Assembly (NCBI GenBank): GCA_035315065.1
Contig: DATFYM010000113.1
Coordinates: forward strand, 1-11,300
Reading direction: 5' to 3'
Origin: DATFYM01 sp035315065
Lineage (GTDB): Bacteria > Acidobacteriota > Terriglobia > UBA7540
DNA length: 11,300 nucleotides
In this document: one piece after another, positions 1-6,655 of the stretch
Layout: each line of letters starts with the position of its first letter
How positions within the stretch are numbered: the first letter of the stretch is position 1
The notes under the pieces: generated by a model
The model's database searches: none
The model's input: only the letters and a program-made list of their open reading frames with translations
Told to the model about the DNA's origin: nothing
Made by a program: the position numbers and the translations under genes

Positions 1-54
1 CTGTTGGACCGCCAATCGCATGATTTCAACATCGGCAATCTCCAACCTCTGCAT
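1..54 (-). CDS. 5' fragment of a minus-strand gene, product unknown (possibly transposase-like)
   Basis: Read on the minus strand, an ATG at 54-52 opens a frame that stays open to the window edge and gives 18 residues, MQRLEIADVEIMRLAVQQ. A strong ribosome binding site, GGGAGGTG (complement of 60-67), lies 5 nt before the ATG. This makes a real start likely even though almost all of the gene is missing. A promoter-like pair lies further upstream at 73-102. The N-terminus vaguely recalls winged-helix transposases of the IS630 type, but that is an impression from memory and 18 residues cannot settle it. The gene is divergent from the plus-strand gene run that begins at 124, so the two share the 70-bp region between them. 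Confidence 0.45.
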   Translation of the reverse strand, partial: MQRLEIADVEIMRLAVQQ

Positions 55-72
55 CGGTTCACCTCCCGGACC

Positions 73-102
73 ATTCTAGGCCCGAGAGGGTCGGGAATTC
101 AA
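73..102 (-). promoter_or_regulatory. Candidate promoter of the left-edge minus-strand gene, with an inverted repeat in its spacer
   Basis: On the minus strand, TTGAAT (97-102) and TAGAAT (73-78, five of six matches to TATAAT) are separated by 18 bp. The spacer contains a perfect 5-bp inverted repeat with a 5-nt centre, CCCGAGAGGGTCGGG (81-95), which could be an operator. The predicted start point would be near 66, giving a very short leader that barely contains the ribosome binding site, so the assignment is uncertain. For the plus-strand genes I see only a weak -10-like TATTAT at 106-111 with no good -35. Confidence 0.33.
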
Positions 103-123
103 TTTTATTATGCGGCATTACTT

Positions 124-405
124 ATGACGCCGCGTTTAGAAGGCTGCATGGCGCCGGTCTATCCGCTGGGAGTGAATGTTTTTCTGGCGCGCGTCGGCGG
201 CGCAGTCTACGCCGTTTCAGGCAAGTGCGCGCACATGGCGTGTCCTCTGTTCATGGGAAGGTTGGAGGGCTACACTGTCGTCTGCCCATGCCATGACTGG
301 CGATTCGATGTTCGAACCGGCAGGTTCCTCGATGCGCCGGAACTTGCCCTCACGGTGTACCCCACAAAGCTCGAAGCGGGCAAACTATCGGTTAGCCTCG
401 GTTGA
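124..405 (+). CDS. Small Rieske [2Fe-2S] protein with bc-type extra cysteine pair
   Basis: From the ATG at 124 the product is 93 residues, essentially one Rieske fold. The two cluster-binding boxes are C35-A-H37 and C54-P-C56-H57, separated by 16 residues, the usual CxH...CxxH arrangement with two Cys and two His ligands. C40 and C56 sit where the Rieske proteins of cytochrome bc1/b6f complexes carry their conserved disulfide (CxHxxC...CPCH). Ferredoxin-type Rieske proteins usually lack this pair. No signal peptide or membrane anchor is visible, so it is probably a soluble cytoplasmic electron carrier. The start is not certain: no clear ribosome binding site precedes 124, and an in-frame ATG at 148 would also leave the fold nearly intact. 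The frame is open back to a TTG at 4, but that part does not look coding and overlaps the divergent gene. The redoxin gene begins 10 bp after the stop. Confidence 0.8.
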   Translation: MTPRLEGCMAPVYPLGVNVFLARVGGAVYAVSGKCAHMACPLFMGRLEGYTVVCPCHDWRFDVRTGRFLDAPELALTVYPTKLEAGKLSVSLG

Positions 406-415
406 AGGGAATGGC

Positions 416-661
416 ATGAAAAAAGTCACTTTATATACTCTCTCAACTTGTCCCTGGTGCCGCAAGGCGAAGAAGTTTTTCGCCGACCGCAACATCCCGT
501 TCACTTACATCGACTTCGATCTCGCCGATGAAACGACCCAAAGTAGGATCTTGCAGGAGCTTGATGCCGCCGGCGCCACGGGCTTCCCGTTCGCCAAGAT
601 CGGCAACGAGGTCGTCTCGGGCTATCAGCCGGAACGCTATGCGAGTGCGCTGAGATCGTAA
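416..661 (+). CDS. Glutaredoxin/NrdH-like redoxin
   Basis: An 81-residue thioredoxin-fold protein. The redox motif C12-P-W-C15 follows the first beta strand (KKVTLYTLS), as in glutaredoxins. A proline at residue 58, in GFPFAKIG, fits the cis-proline position. The tail SGYQPERY (about residues 69-76) resembles the WSGFRPD segment of NrdH redoxins. NrdH proteins are reduced by a flavin reductase rather than by glutathione. The ATG at 416 is supported by GAAGGGA (404-410) five bases upstream. The longer frame starting at 176 overlaps the Rieske gene and is not believed. The stop codon overlaps the ribosome binding site of the FTR gene, so the two are probably translated from one mRNA. Inference: the FTR-type reductase next door is a natural electron donor, and possible clients include disulfides in ribonucleotide reductase or in the neighbouring Rieske protein. 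Confidence 0.85.
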   Translation: MKKVTLYTLSTCPWCRKAKKFFADRNIPFTYIDFDLADETTQSRILQELDAAGATGFPFAKIGNEVVSGYQPERYASALRS

Positions 662-672
662 GGAGGCGTTGA

Positions 673-1008
673 ATGGAAGCCGAATCAAGGAAAAAGGCGC
701 TTCACTATTTCTACGATAAGGTCGTCCAGCCGTTGGGCTTCAAGTTCACGCCCGACGTGGAGTTGGTGGACTTTCTGCTCGAACAGGAGGTGATGCTGGA
801 GGCCAAGCACGGCATCCCATTTTGCCCCTGCCAGCCGATCCGCCACGACCGCGCGCGCGACATGCAGATCGTCTGCCCATGCATTCCCTTCCATCGAGAA
901 CATTTCGACGCTATCAAACGCTGTTGGTGCGGCCTCTTCGTTCACAAGGATGTGACCGACCCGGATAGCCTGCCCCAACTGCCGCCAAAGGACGTGGGCC
1001 GTGGGTAA
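673..1008 (+). CDS. Ferredoxin:thioredoxin/glutaredoxin reductase-type catalytic subunit (FTR beta family)
   Basis: A 111-residue protein with the six-cysteine signature of the FTR catalytic chain: C51-P-C53, C68-P-C70 and C84-W-C86. In plant and cyanobacterial FTR the motif is CPC-X16-CPC-X8-CHC. Four of those cysteines hold a [4Fe-4S] cluster and the other two form the redox disulfide that reduces thioredoxin. By alignment the ligands here would be C51, C68, C70 and C84, and the active disulfide C53-C86. The spacings (14 and 13) differ from the classic ones, and the His of the last motif is Trp. No variable (alpha) subunit gene is in the window. The ATG at 673 has AGGAGG (661-666) at ideal spacing. 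The last 8 bases overlap the next gene. With a redoxin before it and Rieske proteins on both sides, it likely moves electrons from a ferredoxin to a redoxin disulfide in the cytoplasm. Confidence 0.87.
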   Translation: MEAESRKKALHYFYDKVVQPLGFKFTPDVELVDFLLEQEVMLEAKHGIPFCPCQPIRHDRARDMQIVCPCIPFHREHFDAIKRCWCGLFVHKDVTDPDSLPQLPPKDVGRG

Positions 1009-1396
1009 CGAGTTCATGCGCGCCATAAGCACCGGTGAGATCGCGCCCGGCGGGATGAAAACCGTTGAGCTCGACGGACACGAGATCGTAGTATGCAATT
1101 GCGACGGAACTTACTATGCGATTCAGCGGCGTTGCGGACACATGAATGCCCCGCTGGAAATGGGCACGCTCGATGGCAAGTTCGTCACCTGCGCCATGCA
1201 CTGTGCCCAATTCGACGTCACCACCGGCCAAGCTCTCTCCGGCCCGGTTCCAGCGGACCTGGGCAACGAGAGCCTTCCGCCCAGACTGGCTGCATTCCTG
1301 CAGCACGTCGGCATGCAGATGAAGTATATCCGCACGGAATCCATCTGCACCTTCGAGACGAAAGTCGAAGCCGGATGGGTCTATGTGGCGCCGTGA
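1001..1396 (+). CDS. Rieske-type [2Fe-2S] ferredoxin
   Basis: A 131-residue protein with a central Rieske site: C45-G-H47 and C64-A-M-H67, again 16 residues apart. It lacks the bc-type disulfide pair, so it resembles the low-potential ferredoxins that serve oxygenases. It does carry other cysteines: C32-N-C34 in the preceding strand, and C68 directly after the last ligand. A longer C-terminal part (about residues 80-131, rich in Leu and Met before the final strands ETKVEAGWVYV) exceeds a minimal Rieske ferredoxin. I chose the GTG at 1001, which overlaps the FTR gene by 8 bases and has AAAGGA (988-993) seven bases upstream, implying translational coupling. An in-frame ATG at 1016 is the alternative and would not affect the cluster site. 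No oxygenase component is encoded nearby, which supports FTR as a partner; that link is inferred. Confidence 0.82.
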   Translation: MGNEFMRAISTGEIAPGGMKTVELDGHEIVVCNCDGTYYAIQRRCGHMNAPLEMGTLDGKFVTCAMHCAQFDVTTGQALSGPVPADLGNESLPPRLAAFLQHVGMQMKYIRTESICTFETKVEAGWVYVAP

Positions 1397-1461
1397 CTCG
1401 CACATCAGGGCAAATCCATGCCCCACAAGAATGACTCTGCTCGCGCATCGAGGGGTGGACC

Positions 1462-3390
1462 ATGAACGAACCGGAATCGTCACCAAGAAAACACGACCGC
1501 AACGACGAAAAGAAGCGCCAGGAGCAAAGTCGGCGTCAGCTTCATTTCGCCGTCGGTTATTTGATCACGAGCCTGATTGCTTTGTGGCTGTTTCAGGTAT
1601 TCGTCTTAGCTCCTCGGACCCGGGGCACAGAAATTCCTTACAGCGAATTCAAGAAAAAACTGGCTGGTGCTCAAATCGTACAGATAACCGTCGGCGACAG
1701 GGGCATCATCGGTGAGATGAAGAACCCCAAACCCGATGGAGCCCCTTCGGTGCTCCCGTTCAATACTATCCCCGCGCCCACCGGCGACCCTAAGCTGATT
1801 GAAGAGTTGCAAAACGCAAATGTAACCTACCAATTCGAGCACCCGCCGAGCCCCCTGGGCGGCATTTTGCTGAACCTTCTGCCGCTGCTGCTGCTCGGCG
1901 CTTTCTGGTACATGGCCTACCAGCGAGCGGGCGGGGCCGGCGGGATGGGCGGTATCTTTGGGGTTGGCAAGAGCAAAGCGATTGAGGTCAAGCCCGAGGA
2001 TGTTACGGTCACCTATAAGGATGTGGGCGGAGCGGATGAAGCCATTGCCGAACTGCAAGAGATCATTCAGTTTCTAAAGGCGCCAGAGCAATTCGCGCAA
2101 CTTGGCGGGCATATCCCCAAGGGTGTGTTGCTCGTCGGGCCCCCGGGCACCGGCAAGACGCTGCTGGCCAAAGCAACCGCCGGCGAGGCCCAAGTCCCGT
2201 TCTTTGAGACCAGTGGCTCCGAGTTTGTCGAGATGTTCGTTGGCGTGGGCGCCGCACGCGTGCGCGACCTGTTCGAGGAGGCCCGCAAGGCGGCTCCGGC
2301 GATCGTTTTCATCGACGAGATTGATGCCATTGGTCAGAGCCGGGAAGGCGTGGCGCGCCTGGGCGGCAATGACGAGCGTGAGCAGACCCTCAACCAGTTG
2401 CTGGCGGAGATTGACGGCTTCAAAACCGACACCAGCGCCCCGGTGATTATCATGGCGGCCACCAATCGTCCGGAGGTGCTCGACCCGGCACTTCTGCGGG
2501 CGGGCCGCTTTGATCGCCAGATCGCCATCGGCAATCCGGATCTCATTGGCCGGGTGCAAATCCTGCGGATTCATAGCAAGGGTGTAAAGCTGGCGGCAGA
2601 CTTTGACATGGAGCGGGCCGCCCGGATGACGGCTGGCTTCAGCGGCGCTGATCTGGAGAATGCCATGAATGAGGCGGCATTACTCGCGGCTCGGCACAAG
2701 GCCACGGCAGTGACGTTGAATGATTTCGAGGCGGCGATCGAACGGGTGATTGCCGGCTCGGAGAAAAAGAGTCGGGTGATGAACGAGCAGGAACGAACTA
2801 CGGTTGCCTACCACGAGTCTGGCCACGCGCTGGTGGCTGAACTGGTGCCGCACGGTGAGCCGGTCAGCAAGATCAGCATCGTTCCCCACACTCGCGGCGC
2901 CCTGGGCTACACCATCCAAACGCCAACCGAAGACCGCTATCTGCTCTCGGTCGACGAACTGAAGGACAGGATCGCCGTTATGCTGGGCGGGCGTGCCGGC
3001 GAAGTGGTGGAATTCGCGACCATCAGCACCGGGGCCAGTGACGACATTATGCGGGCAACTGAGCTGGCCCGGCGTATGGTCACCGAATTTGGCATGAGTG
3101 AAAAGCTCGGCTCGGTGCGCTACGCAGGTCAACAACTCCAGTACCTGGGGGGATCGGTCGAGGACAATAGCCAGATCAGTCCGGAGACTCGCCAGGTTAT
3201 CGACGGGGAAGTCCAGCGTCTTGTGACCGAACAGTACGAGCGTGCTCAGGCACTGCTGAAGGAGCACCAACCAGCCCTTAATACATTGGCCCAGGAACTG
3301 TTGAAGCAAGAGACGGTGAGTGGTAGTGTCGTGAAAGCGGCACTGGAGAGTAGTCAGAGCGCAGGATCTCCTGCCGCTGGGACTCACTGA
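1462..3390 (+). CDS. ftsH: ATP-dependent zinc metalloprotease FtsH
   Basis: A 642-residue full-length FtsH, the inner-membrane AAA+ protease that extracts and degrades membrane and some soluble proteins as a hexamer. A polar 26-residue N-terminus precedes TM1 (about 28-49). A periplasmic domain of about 85 residues follows, then TM2 (about 134-155, GGILLNLLPLLLLGAFWYM). Walker A is GPPGTGKT at 226-233, the FVGVG pore segment is near 259-263, and Walker B is VFIDEID at 282-288. The second region of homology includes the GRFDRQ arginine-finger segment. The protease site HESGH is at 451-455, with the third zinc ligand probably D528 in GASDD. All catalytic residues are present. The ATG at 1462 has AGGGGTGG just upstream, 65 bp after the Rieske gene. 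The usual housekeeping neighbours of ftsH (tilS, hpt, folP) are absent, so this may be a second, specialised copy. The rhomboid and Mg2+ ATPase genes downstream suggest a role in transporter turnover. Confidence 0.97.
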   Translation: MNEPESSPRKHDRNDEKKRQEQSRRQLHFAVGYLITSLIALWLFQVFVLAPRTRGTEIPYSEFKKKLAGAQIVQITVGDRGIIGEMKNPKPDGAPSVLPFNTIPAPTGDPKLIEELQNANVTYQFEHPPSPLGGILLNLLPLLLLGAFWYMAYQRAGGAGGMGGIFGVGKSKAIEVKPEDVTVTYKDVGGADEAIAELQEIIQFLKAPEQFAQLGGHIPKGVLLVGPPGTGKTLLAKATAGEAQVPFFETSGSEFVEMFVGVGAARVRDLFEEARKAAPAIVFIDEIDAIGQSREGVARLGGNDEREQTLNQLLAEIDGFKTDTSAPVIIMAATNRPEVLDPALLRAGRFDRQIAIGNPDLIGRVQILRIHSKGVKLAADFDMERAARMTAGFSGADLENAMNEAALLAARHKATAVTLNDFEAAIERVIAGSEKKSRVMNEQERTTVAYHESGHALVAELVPHGEPVSKISIVPHTRGALGYTIQTPTEDRYLLSVDELKDRIAVMLGGRAGEVVEFATISTGASDDIMRATELARRMVTEFGMSEKLGSVRYAGQQLQYLGGSVEDNSQISPETRQVIDGEVQRLVTEQYERAQALLKEHQPALNTLAQELLKQETVSGSVVKAALESSQSAGSPAAGTH

Positions 3391-3450
3391 AACGGTGAGC
3401 GGATCGCGGGACCAACGAGGTCGAGTTTCGAAGAAACGCAGGAGGATAGC

Positions 3451-4110
3451 ATGGGAGGTATGATTCCATTATCGGACGCAACTCGACGCCCCGCAAATTT
3501 CCCCGTCGTCACCACCGGGATCATCGTCGTGAATGCGGTCGTCTTCATTATGGAACTCATGGGTGGTGACGCCTTTGTAATGAAGTGGGCGCTGATCCCC
3601 GCCAATGTTGTTGTCGGCCATCACTGGATCACCATTCTGACGGCGATGTTCATGCACGCCGGCTGGATGCACATTATCGGCAACATGGTGTTCCTGTGGG
3701 CATTTGGTCCGGAAGTGGAGGATGCGATGGGGCCGCTGTGGTACTTGCCGTTTTACCTGCTCAGCGGTCTGGCGGCTTCGCTGTCGCAGATCGCATTGGC
3801 GCCCCATTCCACCGTCCCCAATCTGGGCGCCAGTGGCGCGATTGCCGGTGTGATGGGCGCGTTTCTGATCACCTACCCTCGCGATCAGATACGCACCGTG
3901 CTTCTGCTGGGCTGGTTCACGCGCATTACTTTTATTCCCGCAGCGCTCTTGATCGGACTGTGGTTTGTGATTCAACTCTTTAGCCAGGTCGGCGCCGTGG
4001 CAGATGCACAGGGGGGCGGTGGCGTCGCATATGCGGCGCACGTTGGCGGCTTTATTTTCGGGGCGGTTACCGCACGAATCTTTGAGAGGTTCCAGCCCAT
4101 CGCCGATTGA
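3451..4110 (+). CDS. Rhomboid family intramembrane serine protease
   Basis: A 219-residue polytopic membrane protein with about six hydrophobic segments. The catalytic dyad is visible: S128 in GASGA and H197 in AYAAHVGG. H74 and N78 in HAGWMHIIGNM match the conserved HxxxN of the oxyanion region. Rhomboids cut transmembrane segments of substrate proteins within the bilayer. The ATG at 3451 follows AGGAGG (3440-3445) five bases upstream. The 60-bp gap after ftsH holds a small inverted repeat, GTTTCGAAGAAAC (3425-3437), just before that ribosome binding site. The stop codon lies 11 bp before the ATPase start, so coupling to that gene is tight. Family knowledge: B. subtilis YqgP works with FtsH on the Mg2+ transporter MgtE. 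The gene order here suggests a comparable partnership, but the substrate is inferred. Confidence 0.95.
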   Translation: MGGMIPLSDATRRPANFPVVTTGIIVVNAVVFIMELMGGDAFVMKWALIPANVVVGHHWITILTAMFMHAGWMHIIGNMVFLWAFGPEVEDAMGPLWYLPFYLLSGLAASLSQIALAPHSTVPNLGASGAIAGVMGAFLITYPRDQIRTVLLLGWFTRITFIPAALLIGLWFVIQLFSQVGAVADAQGGGGVAYAAHVGGFIFGAVTARIFERFQPIAD

Positions 4111-4121
4111 GAGACCCAGCC

Positions 4122-6647
4122 ATGGCCCCCATCCCTAATCAAACCCACGTCGCGATTACCGGCTTGACGGCCCAGGAAGCTGCGGCTCGGCTCGACCAGT
4201 TCGGGCCCAATGAGCCTGCGGCGACGCAGCACCATTCTTTCCTCTCTGATCTCCTGCATGTGTTTATGAATCCGCTGACGTTGATTCTGCTGATTGCCGC
4301 CATCGTATCGGCATTCACGGGAGACGCGGTAGATGCGGGAATCATCGGCGTCATTGTTTTGCTGAGCGGAGCTATCGACTTAAGTCAGACGTACCGCTCC
4401 GAGCGCGCCGTCGAACAATTGCGCGATCAGGTTGCCCCGACAGCAACCGTTCTGCGCGGCGGGGAGTGGAAAGAAATGCCACGGCGTGACGTGGTGCCGG
4501 GAGACATCATCCGGCTTTCCGCGGGGGATCTGGTTCCCGCTGACGCACGACTCTTGATTGCGCGTGACATCTATGTCCAGCAAGGAATGCTAACCGGCGA
4601 ATCGCTCCCCGTCGATAAAGAAGCGACCGGCGAGCCCGCCTCGACCAAAGCGGATGCGCACAACATGGTCTTTCTGGGCACCTCCATCGTGAGCGGAACC
4701 GCAACCGCCGAGGTGGTCGCGACGGGCGCGCGGACCGCCTTTGGCGACATTGCGACCCGCCTCGCCGCCCGCCCGGAAGAGACAGCCTTCGATAAGGGCT
4801 TGCGAAATTTCAGCCACCTGATTGCGCGAACGGTATTCTTCCTCGTTCTCTTCCTGCTTGTCACCAGCATTCTACGCCACCGTGATCCGCTTCAATCTCT
4901 GATGTTTGCAGTTTCACTAGCCGTTGGCTTGACGCCCGAGTTCCTGCCCATGATTACGTCGGTGACGCTTTCGAAAGGCGCCGTCGCCATGGCCCGGAAG
5001 AAGGTCATCGTCAAGCATCTGTCCTCGATTCAGAACCTCGGCAGTTTGGATGTGCTGTGCAGCGATAAAACCGGAACGCTCACCGCAGGCACCATGTCGC
5101 TCGACCGCTCTCTCGATCCGTTTGGGAATCTATCTCCCCGCGCGCTGGAACTTGCCTATCTCAACAGCAAATTCCAGACGGGTATCCGCAGTCCACTGGA
5201 CGACGTCATTCTGCGTCAGTCTCCACAAAGGACGGAAGATTACATCAAGCGCGACGAGATCCCCTTCGATTTCGACCGCAGGCGGCTTTCGGTGGTGGTG
5301 GAGAAGCAGTCCCAGCGGATGCTCGTTACGAAAGGTGCTCTGGAAGGGATTCTTCCACTACTCTCCGGTTGCGAAATCGAAGGCAAAGCAGAACCCATCA
5401 GCAAGGACGCTGCCAAGCGTATCCAACAGACGAGCGATGAGCTGAATAGCCAGGGATTCCGCTCGCTGGCGGTGGCTTACGTGGACGTTCCGGCGCGCCC
5501 GGACTACTCCGTTGCGGACGAGCGCAATCTAATCCTGGCCGGATTTTTGAGCTTTGCTGATCCGCCGCTGCCCGACGCCGCCCAGGTTCTGGCTTCTCTA
5601 AAGCAGGATGGGGTTGAGGTCAAGGTTATTTCCGGTGATAACGATCGCGTCACCGGCCACGTTTGCGCGCAGGTGGGAATCGAACCCGGCCACGTCGTCA
5701 CGGGCGATGAATTGGACCACACGACGGACCCGGCGCTGGCGCACCTCGCCGACGAGACGAGCGCCTTCGCGCGTATTTCCCCGGTGCAGAAGAACCGCAT
5801 CCTCTTGGCTCTCAAACACAACGGCCATGCGGTAGGGTTCATGGGCGACGGCATCAACGATGCGCCATCGCTACACGCGGCTGATGTAGGCATATCCGTG
5901 TCCAACGCTGCGGACGTGGCTCGCGAGTCTGCCGACGTTATTCTCGTTGAGCCGGGCCTGCGGGTCCTGCATGAGGGCATCATCGAGGGGCGCAAAGCCT
6001 TTGGCAACGTGATGAAGTATTTGCTGATGGGAACCAGCTCGAACTTTGGAAACATGTTCAGCATGGCTGGGGCTTCGCTCTTCCTGCCGTTCTTGCCGAT
6101 GCTGCCCACGCAAATCCTGCTCAATAACCTTCTTTATGATGTAGGACAACTCACCATTCCCACGGATAATGTTGACGAGACTTACCTCGCAAAGCCCCAA
6201 CGCTGGGATATCAGTCTGATCCGCAATTTCATGGTCTTCATTGGGCCAATCAGTTCCATCTTCGATTTTCTGACTTTCTATGTGTTGCTGCATTTCTTCC
6301 ACGCCAGCGAAGCGCAGTTTCACACCGGTTGGTTTGTCGAATCACTGGCGACCCAGACACTGGTGCTGTTCGTGATCCGTACATCGAAGAACCCGCTGCA
6401 CAGCCGTCCGAGCCGTCCATTGCTGGCAACCTGCCTTGGCGTTGTGGCAATCGGGATTTATTTGCCGTTCAGCCCGCTGGCAGGAGTGCTCGGCTTCACG
6501 CCGCTGCCCGGGTCATACTTTGCTTTTGTTGCCGTCGCGACGGGAGTCTATCTCTTGATGGTGGAAGCCGCCAAACGCCGCCTTCTCCAGGGGGTAACCG
6601 CCAAAAAGGCGACCAAGCCTGGACTTACCGTGGCCGTCCCGACCTAG
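4122..6647 (+). CDS. mgtA: MgtA/MgtB-type magnesium-translocating P-type ATPase (P3B)
   Basis: An 841-residue P-type ATPase expected to use ATP to import Mg2+ across the inner membrane. Motifs in order: a cation-ATPase N-terminal segment (GLTAQEAAARLDQFGPNEP); TGES at 158-161 in the actuator domain; AVGLTPEFLPMI in TM4, with TPEFLP at 271-276; the phosphorylation motif DKTGT with D315; a nucleotide-binding KGA; and GDGINDAP from 575. The C-terminal segments (SSNFGNMFS, FLPFLPMLP, LLYDVGQ..IP.DNVD, KPQRW, GPISSIFD, LPFSPLA) closely follow MgtA rather than Ca2+ or Na+/K+ pumps. E. coli MgtA is roughly 50 residues longer, mostly at the N-terminus. I start at the ATG at 4122, after a weak GAGAG. 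A TTG at 4107 would overlap the rhomboid stop. No Mg2+-sensing leader is apparent: the gene sits 11 bp behind the rhomboid gene, so any control would act on the operon. Confidence 0.95.
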   Translation: MAPIPNQTHVAITGLTAQEAAARLDQFGPNEPAATQHHSFLSDLLHVFMNPLTLILLIAAIVSAFTGDAVDAGIIGVIVLLSGAIDLSQTYRSERAVEQLRDQVAPTATVLRGGEWKEMPRRDVVPGDIIRLSAGDLVPADARLLIARDIYVQQGMLTGESLPVDKEATGEPASTKADAHNMVFLGTSIVSGTATAEVVATGARTAFGDIATRLAARPEETAFDKGLRNFSHLIARTVFFLVLFLLVTSILRHRDPLQSLMFAVSLAVGLTPEFLPMITSVTLSKGAVAMARKKVIVKHLSSIQNLGSLDVLCSDKTGTLTAGTMSLDRSLDPFGNLSPRALELAYLNSKFQTGIRSPLDDVILRQSPQRTEDYIKRDEIPFDFDRRRLSVVVEKQSQRMLVTKGALEGILPLLSGCEIEGKAEPISKDAAKRIQQTSDELNSQGFRSLAVAYVDVPARPDYSVADERNLILAGFLSFADPPLPDAAQVLASLKQDGVEVKVISGDNDRVTGHVCAQVGIEPGHVVTGDELDHTTDPALAHLADETSAFARISPVQKNRILLALKHNGHAVGFMGDGINDAPSLHAADVGISVSNAADVARESADVILVEPGLRVLHEGIIEGRKAFGNVMKYLLMGTSSNFGNMFSMAGASLFLPFLPMLPTQILLNNLLYDVGQLTIPTDNVDETYLAKPQRWDISLIRNFMVFIGPISSIFDFLTFYVLLHFFHASEAQFHTGWFVESLATQTLVLFVIRTSKNPLHSRPSRPLLATCLGVVAIGIYLPFSPLAGVLGFTPLPGSYFAFVAVATGVYLLMVEAAKRRLLQGVTAKKATKPGLTVAVPT

Positions 6648-6655
6648 GAGTAGCC

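Noticed and set aside
4..123. N-terminal extension of the first Rieske protein from TTG at 4
   Set aside because: The extra 40 residues match no Rieske feature, have no ribosome binding site, and overlap the well-supported divergent start on the minus strand.
176..415. Long form of the redoxin starting at 176
   Set aside because: It overlaps the Rieske gene in another frame; the ATG at 416 has a good ribosome site and gives exactly a redoxin domain.
2680..3387. 235-codon minus-strand frame within ftsH
   Set aside because: It is the antisense of a strongly conserved coding region; long shadow frames are common in GC-rich DNA.
6329..6655. Long N-terminus for the exported protein
   Set aside because: It lies entirely over the mgtA 3' end in another frame; starting at 6656 gives a ribosome site and a signal peptide at the very N-terminus.
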